From Verrucomicrobiota bacterium (GTDB taxonomy: Bacteria; Verrucomicrobiota; Verrucomicrobiia; Palsa-1439), in the NCBI GenBank assembly GCA_003164675.1, contig PLTX01000023.1:1983-36145 (forward strand): a stretch of 34,163 bases of DNA. Reading direction: 5' to 3'. The position numbers were made by a program, and so were the translations under genes. Each line of letters starts with the position of its first letter. Position 1 is the first letter of the stretch. Below are positions 1 through 5,704 of the stretch, in pieces. Below the pieces are notes generated by a model. That model did not search any database. It was not told the origin of the DNA and saw only the letters and a list, made by a program, of their open reading frames with translations.

Positions 1-1
1 G

Positions 2-973
2 GACAATGCCGAGTTCGGTCTTGGCTACCGTGTGTCCTTGGACAAGCAGAAGGAGTTTGCCTCCGAGTTGGTGAAGAAGCTCGCGCCGACAATCGGAGAC
101 AAGCTGGTGGACGCGATTCTCGCCGCGGAGCAGAAGACGGAAGCCGACATCTTCGACCAGCGCGAGCGCGTCGTCGAGTTGAAGAAGGCGCTGCAGAGAG
201 TCGACTCGGTCGAAGCACGCGCTCTCCTTGGCGTTGCCGACACTCTGACGAGAAAGAGTGTGTGGATCATGGGCGGTGACGGCTGGGCGTACGACATCGG
301 CTACGGCGGACTCGACCACGTCCTGGCGAGTGGTCGCAACGTGAATGTTCTCGTGTTGGACACGGAAGTGTATTCGAACACGGGCGGCCAGATGTCGAAG
401 GCCACACCGCGCGGCGCGGTGGCCAAGTTTGCGGCGGGCGGCAAACAACTGGCAAAGAAGGACCTCGGCCTGATCGCGACGACGTATGGTCACGTGTACG
501 TGGCGAGCGTGGCAATGGGGGCGCGCGACGAGCACACGTTGCGGGCATTCCTTGAGGCCGAGAGCTATGAGGGGCCGTCGCTCATCATTGCCTACAGCCA
601 TTGCATCGCGCACGGCATCAACATGACCACCGCCATGCAAGACCAAAAAGCGGCCGTGAACTCGGGACAGTGGCTGCTCTACCGTTACGATCCACGGCGC
701 GCCGCCGCCGGCGAGAACCCGATGCAACTCGACTCGCGGAGCCCGAAACAGAAGCTCGAAAAGTATCTGCTGATGGAGAATCGCTTCAAGATGCTCACGA
801 AGAGCCATCCCCAACGCGCGAAGGAATTATTCCAGCAGGCGCAACTCGATGCCGATCGCCGTTTCAAGCGTTACGAGCACCTGGCCGCGTGGAAGCCGAA
901 CGGTCAGCCAGCGCCTTCCGAAGTCCCGCCGCAACCCGCATCGCCAACAACAGCTGCATCGCCAACCACATGA
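2..973 (+). CDS. nifJ: Pyruvate:ferredoxin (flavodoxin) oxidoreductase, C-terminal part
   Basis: The reading frame is open from the first bases of the window, so the 5' part of the gene lies outside; about 323 C-terminal residues are present. In the family this enzyme oxidatively decarboxylates pyruvate to acetyl-CoA and CO2 and reduces ferredoxin or flavodoxin in the cytoplasm. The visible part is the thiamine diphosphate-binding domain, with GGDGWAYDIGYGGLDHVL followed by DTEVYSNTGGQ, the usual GDG...N Mg-TPP signature. The C-terminal tail after about 890 is Pro/Ala/Thr-rich low-complexity sequence with no obvious function. The next gene starts 10 bases downstream on the same strand, so the two are probably co-transcribed. 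Identification is firm; only the start is missing. Confidence 0.95.
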   Translation, partial: DNAEFGLGYRVSLDKQKEFASELVKKLAPTIGDKLVDAILAAEQKTEADIFDQRERVVELKKALQRVDSVEARALLGVADTLTRKSVWIMGGDGWAYDIGYGGLDHVLASGRNVNVLVLDTEVYSNTGGQMSKATPRGAVAKFAAGGKQLAKKDLGLIATTYGHVYVASVAMGARDEHTLRAFLEAESYEGPSLIIAYSHCIAHGINMTTAMQDQKAAVNSGQWLLYRYDPRRAAAGENPMQLDSRSPKQKLEKYLLMENRFKMLTKSHPQRAKELFQQAQLDADRRFKRYEHLAAWKPNGQPAPSEVPPQPASPTTAASPTT

Positions 974-983
974 GAGGTGACCC

Positions 984-2000
984 ATGGATCTACGGACAAC
1001 CTATCTGAATATGACGCTCCGCACGCCGTTGGTCGTCTCCGCTTGCGCACCCTTGTCGGAAGACATTGACAACATCAAACGCATGGAGGACGCAGGGGCA
1101 TCGGCGGTCGTGCTCCATTCGCTGTTCGAGGAGCAGTTGCGACAGGAGACCCGTGAACTGGATCATTTTCTCACGCAGGGCACGGACAGCTTCGCGGAAG
1201 CGCTCAGCTATTTCCCCGAGCCGGCGCAGTTCCACCTCGGCCCGGAAGCGTACTTGAATCACATCCGCAAGGCCAAGCAGGCCGTGGACATTCCGATTAT
1301 CGCCAGCCTCAACGGCGCGTCGACGGGCGGCTGGATCAAGTTCGCCATGCAGATCGAGCAAGCGGGCGCCAATGGACTTGAGTTGAATATCTACCATATC
1401 CCCACGGACAGAAACCTGAGCGGCGCGGCCATCGAGCAAACGTACATCGACATCGTCAAGGCCGTGAAAAGCGCCGTCACGATTCCCGTGGCGGTCAAAC
1501 TGAGTCCGTTCTTCAGCAACATGGCGAACATGGCCAAGCAACTCGACGACGCGGGAGCGAACGGGTTGGTGCTCTTCAACCGATTCTACCAGCCGGACAT
1601 CGACCTCGAGGAACTCGAAGTGCGTCCATCGATTATCTTGAGCACGCCGCAGGCGCTGCGGTTGCCAATGCGCTGGATCGCCATCCTGTTCGGGCGGATC
1701 GACGCCGACCTCGCCGCCACCAGCGGCATCCATCAGGCACCGGATGTGCTGAAGATGCTGATGGCGGGTGCGGACGTGACCATGCTGTGCTCGACTTTGT
1801 TGACGCACGGGATCGGGCACATCCGCGTCATCGAAAAGGAAATGAGCGATTGGATGGAAGAGCACTGGTACGACTCCGTGGAACAGCTCAAGGGCAGTTT
1901 GAGCCAGATGCGCTGTCCCGATCCGAGCGCGTTCGAACGCGCCCAGTACGTGCGCGCGCTGACCACGTATAAGCCGATCCAGTCGACCGAAGAGCAGTGA
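984..2000 (+). CDS. Dihydroorotate dehydrogenase-like FMN protein linked to PFOR
   Basis: This 338-residue TIM-barrel flavoprotein belongs to the dihydroorotate dehydrogenase superfamily. Visible marks are the N-terminal strand LRTPLVVSACAPLS, the IIASLNGASTGGWIKFA strand and loop, GANGLELNIYHIP, and AVKLSPFFSNM, all typical of FMN-binding barrels of this group. Proteins of this type are often encoded directly after nifJ, and here the gene starts 10 bases after the nifJ stop with a plausible GAGAGGTGA ribosome binding site. A true pyrimidine biosynthesis role is doubtful, because the context is pyruvate/ferredoxin metabolism and no other pyr gene is nearby. It may serve as an auxiliary flavin oxidoreductase; the substrate cannot be read from the sequence. 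Confidence 0.85.
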   Translation: MDLRTTYLNMTLRTPLVVSACAPLSEDIDNIKRMEDAGASAVVLHSLFEEQLRQETRELDHFLTQGTDSFAEALSYFPEPAQFHLGPEAYLNHIRKAKQAVDIPIIASLNGASTGGWIKFAMQIEQAGANGLELNIYHIPTDRNLSGAAIEQTYIDIVKAVKSAVTIPVAVKLSPFFSNMANMAKQLDDAGANGLVLFNRFYQPDIDLEELEVRPSIILSTPQALRLPMRWIAILFGRIDADLAATSGIHQAPDVLKMLMAGADVTMLCSTLLTHGIGHIRVIEKEMSDWMEEHWYDSVEQLKGSLSQMRCPDPSAFERAQYVRALTTYKPIQSTEEQ

Positions 2001-2005
2001 ACCCG

Positions 2006-2389
2006 ATGAAATACACGCGCGAGGATGCCCTCAAGAGAGTCCGCGAGTTTCTCGTCGCCAACACGCGCCCGGAGGAAACCACCTGCGAAGCGACGGCGCG
2101 GTTGGGGATCTTCTGCCACGGCTACGACCGCTGGACGCTGGAGCAATTGCGCCATCTCTACCCCTGGCTCGCGAAGAAGATGCCACCCGACACGCCGCGA
2201 GAAGATTTCCTGAAGTTGATCGTGGCGTGGGACAATGCCCGCCAGCTCGTGCACAAGGTCTCCACGACTTGCGATGCGCACACCGCCGATCACGATGTCT
2301 GTCTTGGTTTCGACCGCTTCAGCAATCAACAACTCAAGCGGGTGTTCCCCCAACTGTTCCAACCCGACGACGAAATCACCCAGTGGTGA
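2006..2389 (+). CDS. Small protein with a duplicated C-x9-C-x-G-[YF]-D-R motif
   Basis: A 127-residue soluble protein of no family I recognise. It overlaps the upstream reading frame: a GTG at 1997 overlaps the previous TGA, but ATG at 2006 is preferred. The protein has two matching segments. Residues 27-55 carry C-x9-C-HGYDRWTLEQLRHLYPWL and residues 89-117 carry C-x9-C-LGFDRFSNQQLKRVFPQL. Thus four cysteines (C27, C37, C89, C99), two G-[YF]-D-R turns and two Q-L-[RK]-x-[LV]-[YF]-P helices repeat with identical spacing. Its position at the end of the PFOR operon suggests a redox or metal-binding accessory role, but that is inference. Confidence 0.7.
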   Translation: MKYTREDALKRVREFLVANTRPEETTCEATARLGIFCHGYDRWTLEQLRHLYPWLAKKMPPDTPREDFLKLIVAWDNARQLVHKVSTTCDAHTADHDVCLGFDRFSNQQLKRVFPQLFQPDDEITQW

Positions 2390-2411
2390 ACCGTCGCGAC
2401 GACACGATCTT

Positions 2412-2478
2412 CTTGTCCCGAGTTCGCCGAGGGGCTTGTCCCGAGCCACGAGGGGCTTGTCCCGAGTTTGACGAGGGG
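2412..2478. repeat. Three tandem units of a 21-23 bp repeat
   Basis: Three consecutive units begin CTTGTCCCGAG and end CGAGGGG: 2412-2434 (23 bp), 2435-2455 (21 bp) and 2456-2478 (23 bp). The middle four to six bases vary. No coding use is apparent. Confidence 0.85.
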
Positions 2479-2541
2479 CTCCCAATCTGACGCGACGAGC
2501 CCCTCTGAATTGCAGGGCGACCGGCCCGCTTGCCGCAGTCC

Positions 2542-2568
2542 TGTAGTCACGGCGCTCTGTCGCCGTGC
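2542..2568 (+). repeat. Dispersed 27-bp GC-rich repeat, copy 1
   Basis: The 27 bases contain the core CGGCGCTCTGTCGCCGTGC. The same sequence with two differences occurs inverted at 14910-14936, also in a gene-free stretch. It is probably part of a genome-wide intergenic repeat family. Confidence 0.75.
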
Positions 2569-3035
2569 TCCGTGGTTGTCATGCTGAGCTTGTCGAAACC
2601 GCCCCGGGCCGTGACGGCAAATCTCTGTCGTTTCTGCGTCTGCTTCCGTTCCCCCGCCTGTCCCGAGGGGCCAGCAAAACCCCTAAGCCGACGGAGTCAG
2701 CTTGTTTTGTTTCAGCCAATCCACTCGTCACGTGCACGGATCGAATACACGGGATCCCCAAGACCAAGGAGCCCAATCAGCTTATTGTTCGATTCATCGA
2801 GAACTAGAAAACGCAAACGGCGATGCAACACAGAGATTCCAACCTCTGTGCCCTCAGCGCCTCTGCGTGACAGAACCTGACTTCCGCTCCACGCTCCACG
2901 CTTCTCCCCGCCCCTCGATCACTCACGCCCCTTCACCGCCCACCCAGACGGATGCGAGTGGGTACTGGTACGTTTTGAAATGGCCTGTGGAGGAATCTGC
3001 TTCCCAAGCCCTGCGAGTTGTGGCATGTTCCCGCC

Positions 3036-3293
3036 ATGCCTAAGCGGTCAAGGAAGAAGCCAGTCGAGCCCGATGTAAACCAGATCGCCGCCCGGATTGT
3101 TAGCCAATCTACTGGGCAGCCCATCCCAGTTGAGAAGCCACAGAAGAACCCCGCCGCCGTCGCTCTTGGACGACTAGGAGGATTGAAGGGTGGTAACGCG
3201 AGGGCCAAGAAGCTTTCAGCATCGGCCAGAAGGAAAATAGCCACGGATGCCGCTCGCGCCAGATGGAACAAGCCAAACAGCACAGCCAAGTAG
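3036..3293 (+). CDS. Small basic protein with GRLGGLKGG motif
   Basis: An 85-residue, lysine/arginine/alanine-rich protein. ATG 3036 is preferred over an in-frame TTG at 3018. Residues from about 47 on carry ALGRLGGLKGGNARAKKLS followed by R-x3-A-x3-A-ARARW. I know this pattern from short conserved hypothetical proteins of many environmental bacteria. The composition is reminiscent of nucleic-acid-binding tails, but no defined fold is visible. It stands alone between repeat-rich DNA and the next orphan gene. Function is unknown; nucleic acid binding is only an inference from charge. Confidence 0.6.
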   Translation: MPKRSRKKPVEPDVNQIAARIVSQSTGQPIPVEKPQKNPAAVALGRLGGLKGGNARAKKLSASARRKIATDAARARWNKPNSTAK

Positions 3294-3388
3294 AAATTTC
3301 TTTTTGCGATGTATGGCGTTTCGTTGATAATTCTTTCCGCTCGTAACATCCTCCACATAAGCCACTAGTAATTTTTGTCGCGCAATGT

Positions 3389-3418
3389 TGTAGAATGTCA
3401 CCGAAACATCGTTCTACA
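3389..3418. promoter_or_regulatory. Inverted repeat upstream of the 3492 gene
   Basis: TGTAGAA (3389-3395) and TTCTACA (3412-3418) form a perfect 7-bp inverted repeat with a 16-base spacer, 74 bases before the start codon at 3492 in AT-richer DNA. It could be an operator or a leader hairpin. No promoter with good spacing could be assigned with confidence. Confidence 0.35.
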
Positions 3419-3491
3419 GCATTCCGACGATTCCACTTGAATCCGGGCACATCTTGCGATACCGGTTGGCCCAACGGAAAGGAGTACACAT

Positions 3492-4019
3492 ATGAGTGAC
3501 CATATTCAAAAGACGGTCGAGGACTTGCAGGCGCAGATCAAGACCCAAGAGGCAGACCTGATTGCGAAGAAGAAATTGGTGAATCAGCTATGCCAGATGG
3601 CAGGCATGGCGGAGGTCTATGCGGGCGCCTCGCTCGCGGCTGAATCTACGTCCGCCGCACTTCGCAGTGACCAATTTTACGGCAAGCCACTTGCCACGGC
3701 GGTCCGTGAGGTCCTGGAGCTTCGTAAGGCGGCGGGTTTTGGAGCCACCCCGGTTAACACGATCTACAGCACCCTGAAGGATGGCGGGTTCAAATTCGAC
3801 ACGAAGGACGACGAGAACGCGAAGCGGAACCTGCGGATTTCCCTCACGAAGAACGGAACCGTGTTCCACAAGCTTCCGAATGGTGATTGGGGTCTCTTGA
3901 GTTGGTATCCCAACGCGAAGGCTACGAAGAAAGACGAAGGGGAAGAGGAGCCAGCCAAACCAGCCGCAGCACCAGCGGAATCCGGAAAACCATCCGCGGC
4001 TACTGAAACGAAAAAGTGA
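3492..4019 (+). CDS. Coiled-coil plus winged-helix-like protein (HARE-HTH-like)
   Basis: A 175-residue soluble protein with three parts. Residues 1-40 form a heptad-like helix rich in E, Q and K, likely a coiled coil. Residues about 58-140 (FYGKPLATAVREVLELRKAA through FHKLPNGDWGLLSWYP) look like a winged-helix unit of the HARE-HTH type: a priming helix, a Ser/Thr-rich central helix, NGTVFHKL and a G-x-W-G-L wing. The rest is an acidic then Pro/Ala-rich disordered tail ending in lysines. A strong ribosome binding site, GGAAAGGAG, precedes ATG 3492. HARE-HTH domains are known from chromatin, restriction and RNA polymerase delta proteins, so a DNA-associated regulatory role is plausible. The domain call is by pattern only. 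Confidence 0.6.
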   Translation: MSDHIQKTVEDLQAQIKTQEADLIAKKKLVNQLCQMAGMAEVYAGASLAAESTSAALRSDQFYGKPLATAVREVLELRKAAGFGATPVNTIYSTLKDGGFKFDTKDDENAKRNLRISLTKNGTVFHKLPNGDWGLLSWYPNAKATKKDEGEEEPAKPAAAPAESGKPSAATETKK

Positions 4020-4048
4020 AGCCTGAAACCCACAAGGAGGTGGTGAAC

Positions 4049-4126
4049 ATGAATACAACACACCGAACCCCCGTAGCTGGTGATCGTCGCTCTACGGGGC
4101 GCGTAGAAATAGTGCTGCCGGAGTAG
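4049..4126 (+). CDS. 25-codon small ORF with strong Shine-Dalgarno
   Basis: AAGGAGGTG (4034-4042) lies six bases before ATG 4049, the best Shine-Dalgarno match seen in this region. The ORF encodes 25 residues: MNTTHRTPVAGD, then RRSTGRVEIVLPE, then stop TAG at 4124-4126. It starts 29 bases after the preceding gene, so it is probably translated from the same mRNA. Its codons overlap two hairpins (4069-4099 and 4115-4153), and the stop codon lies in the stem of the second. A leader peptide coupled to RNA folding is possible, as is a small independent protein. There is no recognisable family. Confidence 0.45.
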   Translation: MNTTHRTPVAGDRRSTGRVEIVLPE

Positions 4127-4221
4127 ATGGTATCGAGCCCGCTACCCCGGCAGTGCAAGGCGGTCTAGCCGCGCAGTGCGCTCCGCAGTCGCCCTTTCGG
4201 AGCTGCGGGGCCACGCGGCTA
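4069..4221. ncRNA. Three-hairpin structured segment, possible regulatory RNA
   Basis: Three strong stems follow each other. Stem 1 pairs CCCCGTAG 4069-4076 with CTACGGGG 4092-4099. Stem 2 pairs CTGCCGG 4115-4121 with CCGGCAG 4147-4153, extended inward by GTAG/CTAC across one mismatch. Stem 3 pairs TAGCCGCG 4166-4173 with CGCGGCTA 4214-4221 and encloses CTCCGCAG 4181-4188 pairing with CTGCGGGG 4203-4210. An alternative pairing, CTCCG with CGGAG 4198-4202, would compete with the inner part of stem 3. The segment is GC-rich and sits between a small ORF and an AT-rich promoter. It could be a terminator/attenuator complex, a small RNA or the edge of a mobile element. I recognise no RNA family. Confidence 0.4.
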
Positions 4222-4287
4222 CTATAGCAGGCCGTCTTCCTGTTACAAGCCCCCAGACGTAGCAACAAATTGCATAGTATTTTAATG

Positions 4288-4321
4288 TTGACAATGCTTG
4301 AGCAGTCAAGCATGCTATATC
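4288..4321 (+). promoter_or_regulatory. Promoter-like box with embedded inverted repeat
   Basis: TTGACA at 4288-4293 is followed by the perfect inverted repeat TGCTTGA-gcag-TCAAGCA (4295-4312) and then TATATC (4316-4321), just before ATG 4324. The -35/-10 spacing is longer than usual (20-22 bases). The inverted repeat may be an operator or the terminal region of the IS1-like element that follows. Confidence 0.4.
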
Positions 4322-4323
4322 CC

Positions 4324-4707
4324 ATGAACAAGCTCAGTACAGAGAAGCGAATCCAAGTGGTTGCCGCACTGGTCGAGGGCAACTCACTCCGCTCCATTTC
4401 TCGCATGACTGGCGTGCATCGCACGGCCATCATGAAACTGCTTGTGGATTTGGGCAATGCTTGCGCCGCCTATCAGGATGAACACCTTCGCGGTCTGACT
4501 TCCACCAAAATTCAATGCGACGAAATTTGGTCTTTCTGCTACGCCAAGGACGCCAACCTGCCAGAGGACAAGGTGGACAAATTCGGCTACGGCATGCATT
4601 ACAACTTCTGCCGCATCCATTCCAGCTTGCGGGTCACACCGGCAATGGAATCTGGCGTTGCTGACCACGTTTGGGAAATCAATGAAATTGTGGCACTTTT
4701 GGGATAG
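4324..4707 (+). pseudogene. Internally deleted IS1-like transposase gene
   Basis: The frame encodes 127 residues from MNKLSTEKRIQVVAALVEGN. The N-terminal part (to about residue 90) has the helix-turn-helix SLRSISRMTGVHRTAIMKLL and CDEIWSFCYAK, as in IS1-family orphan transposases of about 300 residues. The sequence then jumps from DKFGYG (about 4593) directly to MHYNFCRIHSSLRVTPAME, which is the normal C-terminal region of the same family. The central segment with most of the catalytic DDE residues is absent, yet the frame is preserved, so this is an in-frame internal deletion and not a frameshift. The product cannot be an active transposase, but the DNA-binding N-terminus could still be expressed and compete for ends. 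An alternative start at 4270 adds 18 unlikely residues. Confidence 0.8.
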
Positions 4708-4783
4708 GGGGGGTAGAATCCCTCCGGTAGTGGTAAATCTTCTTGACTGACCCCAAGTACGCTAGTACTGTGCACACGGAAAC

Positions 4784-4847
4784 AGACCCTGATTCGAATT
4801 GTCACCTTATGGTGCGCGTTCCCCGATAGGGGATAGAATCAGGGTCT
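4784..4847. repeat. 12-bp inverted repeat with 40-base spacer
   Basis: AGACCCTGATTC (4784-4795) and GAATCAGGGTCT (4836-4847) are perfect inverted copies; extending outward, three more bases match after one mismatch. The right arm is followed by ATTTTT and overlaps the stop codon of the minus-strand DUF3800 gene. It may be a bidirectional terminator between the two convergent genes or a miniature mobile repeat. Confidence 0.6.
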
Positions 4848-5499
4848 ATTTTTGTCTGGGCCAGAATTGTACGTAAGCCTCCCTCGGCCTAATTATTTGC
4901 CTGTATTCTACAGCATCTGCCTTGCCGGAATAATGGCGCGCTATCGCTCCGCTTACCATATCGGCCAACTGAATGAGGTTGTTGCCTCTTGAATCCTGAA
5001 TAGAGATGCCCCGAATTCTTCTAGGCCCATTGGTGGGATACACGTTTACCTTTCGGCACAAATATGTGGACATTTGACGCCTGAAATCGGAGGAGCCGCT
5101 ACCGTCGATCACAACCTTGGCGTCACGCAAGTGGTCCTTCGCGTTGTTGCAAACAAGCGAACAGGCGAATTTATAGAAGGATTCCTTGTATTTGAATCCC
5201 TCTCCCGTAATGAGGCGCTTATTGATTACGATTGCGAAGTATGAAAATGATTGCTGCGAGATGCTGGTCAGAAATCTCTTTCTGAATTCCGGCCTCATGC
5301 TGTTAAACTTAAATTCGTAGTGGCTCGGAAACCCCATTTCACTACGAATGGCGTTTATACGCTGGTCGGCCCTTCCGGCGGCAATACCGTCTGCAAATAC
5401 CACCAGCGAGACTACAAAGTAGGGAGATGATCCCAAGCCGAGTTTTAGGCCAGCATCCCCGGATTCGTCAATAAATGCGAGCACGCCCCATAATAACAC
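4846..5499 (-). CDS. DUF3800 domain protein
   Basis: A 217-residue soluble protein. The N-terminus has LAFIDESGD, the acidic hallmark of DUF3800, and the C-terminal part has IQDSRGNNLIQLADMVSGAI, the conserved Q-x2-D/AD motif of the same family. The family is thought to have an RNase H-like fold with these acidic residues at the centre, and it is frequent next to mobile elements and in defence-rich regions; its biochemical role is not settled. The outer start is GTG 5499; GTG 5484 would give MLAFIDESGD, the usual family N-terminus, and is an equally good candidate. It lies convergent to the broken IS1-like gene, and its codon usage is more AT-rich than that of the operon downstream, which fits acquisition by transfer. 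Confidence 0.8.
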   Translation of the reverse strand: MLLWGVLAFIDESGDAGLKLGLGSSPYFVVSLVVFADGIAAGRADQRINAIRSEMGFPSHYEFKFNSMRPEFRKRFLTSISQQSFSYFAIVINKRLITGEGFKYKESFYKFACSLVCNNAKDHLRDAKVVIDGSGSSDFRRQMSTYLCRKVNVYPTNGPRRIRGISIQDSRGNNLIQLADMVSGAIARHYSGKADAVEYRQIIRPREAYVQFWPRQK

Positions 5500-5704
5500 A
5501 GCCCTGCGGTTCAGAAACTGAATTGGTTGATTTCAAAACGTACCAGTACCTGCGAGTGAAGAGGATTGACATTGACGGCGGGGATACTCTAGAAACAGCC
5601 CCTAGTTACGCGGTTTGTCACCCCGTCCGCGCCGAACTGCTCGGTATGCAGTTGAGCCACGTCATGGGCCATTCCCATGCTCGTGGACGGAAAGGGTGCC
5701 TGTT

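Larger units (their letters stand above)
2390..3035. other. Repeat-rich intergenic stretch without a convincing gene
   Basis: No open frame here shows coding character or a ribosome binding site. The stretch contains a short tandem repeat (2412-2478), a dispersed GC-rich repeat (2542-2568), and phrases such as TCATGCTGAGCTTGTCGAA (2580-2598) that look like remnants of intergenic repeat families. It separates the PFOR operon from an accessory region. Confidence 0.6.

Noticed and set aside
984-2000. Genuine pyrimidine biosynthesis gene pyrD
   Set aside because: The fold fits, but the position behind nifJ, the absence of pyr neighbours and the known existence of PFOR-linked DHOD-like proteins argue against that role.
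2412-2478. CRISPR array
   Set aside because: Units are 21-23 bp placed end to end with no unique spacers, and no cas gene is present in the window.
4110-4221. Possible tRNA on the minus strand (TCGATACC-like segment)
   Set aside because: There is no D-arm, no proper T-loop and no acceptor pairing; the same bases form simple long hairpins instead.
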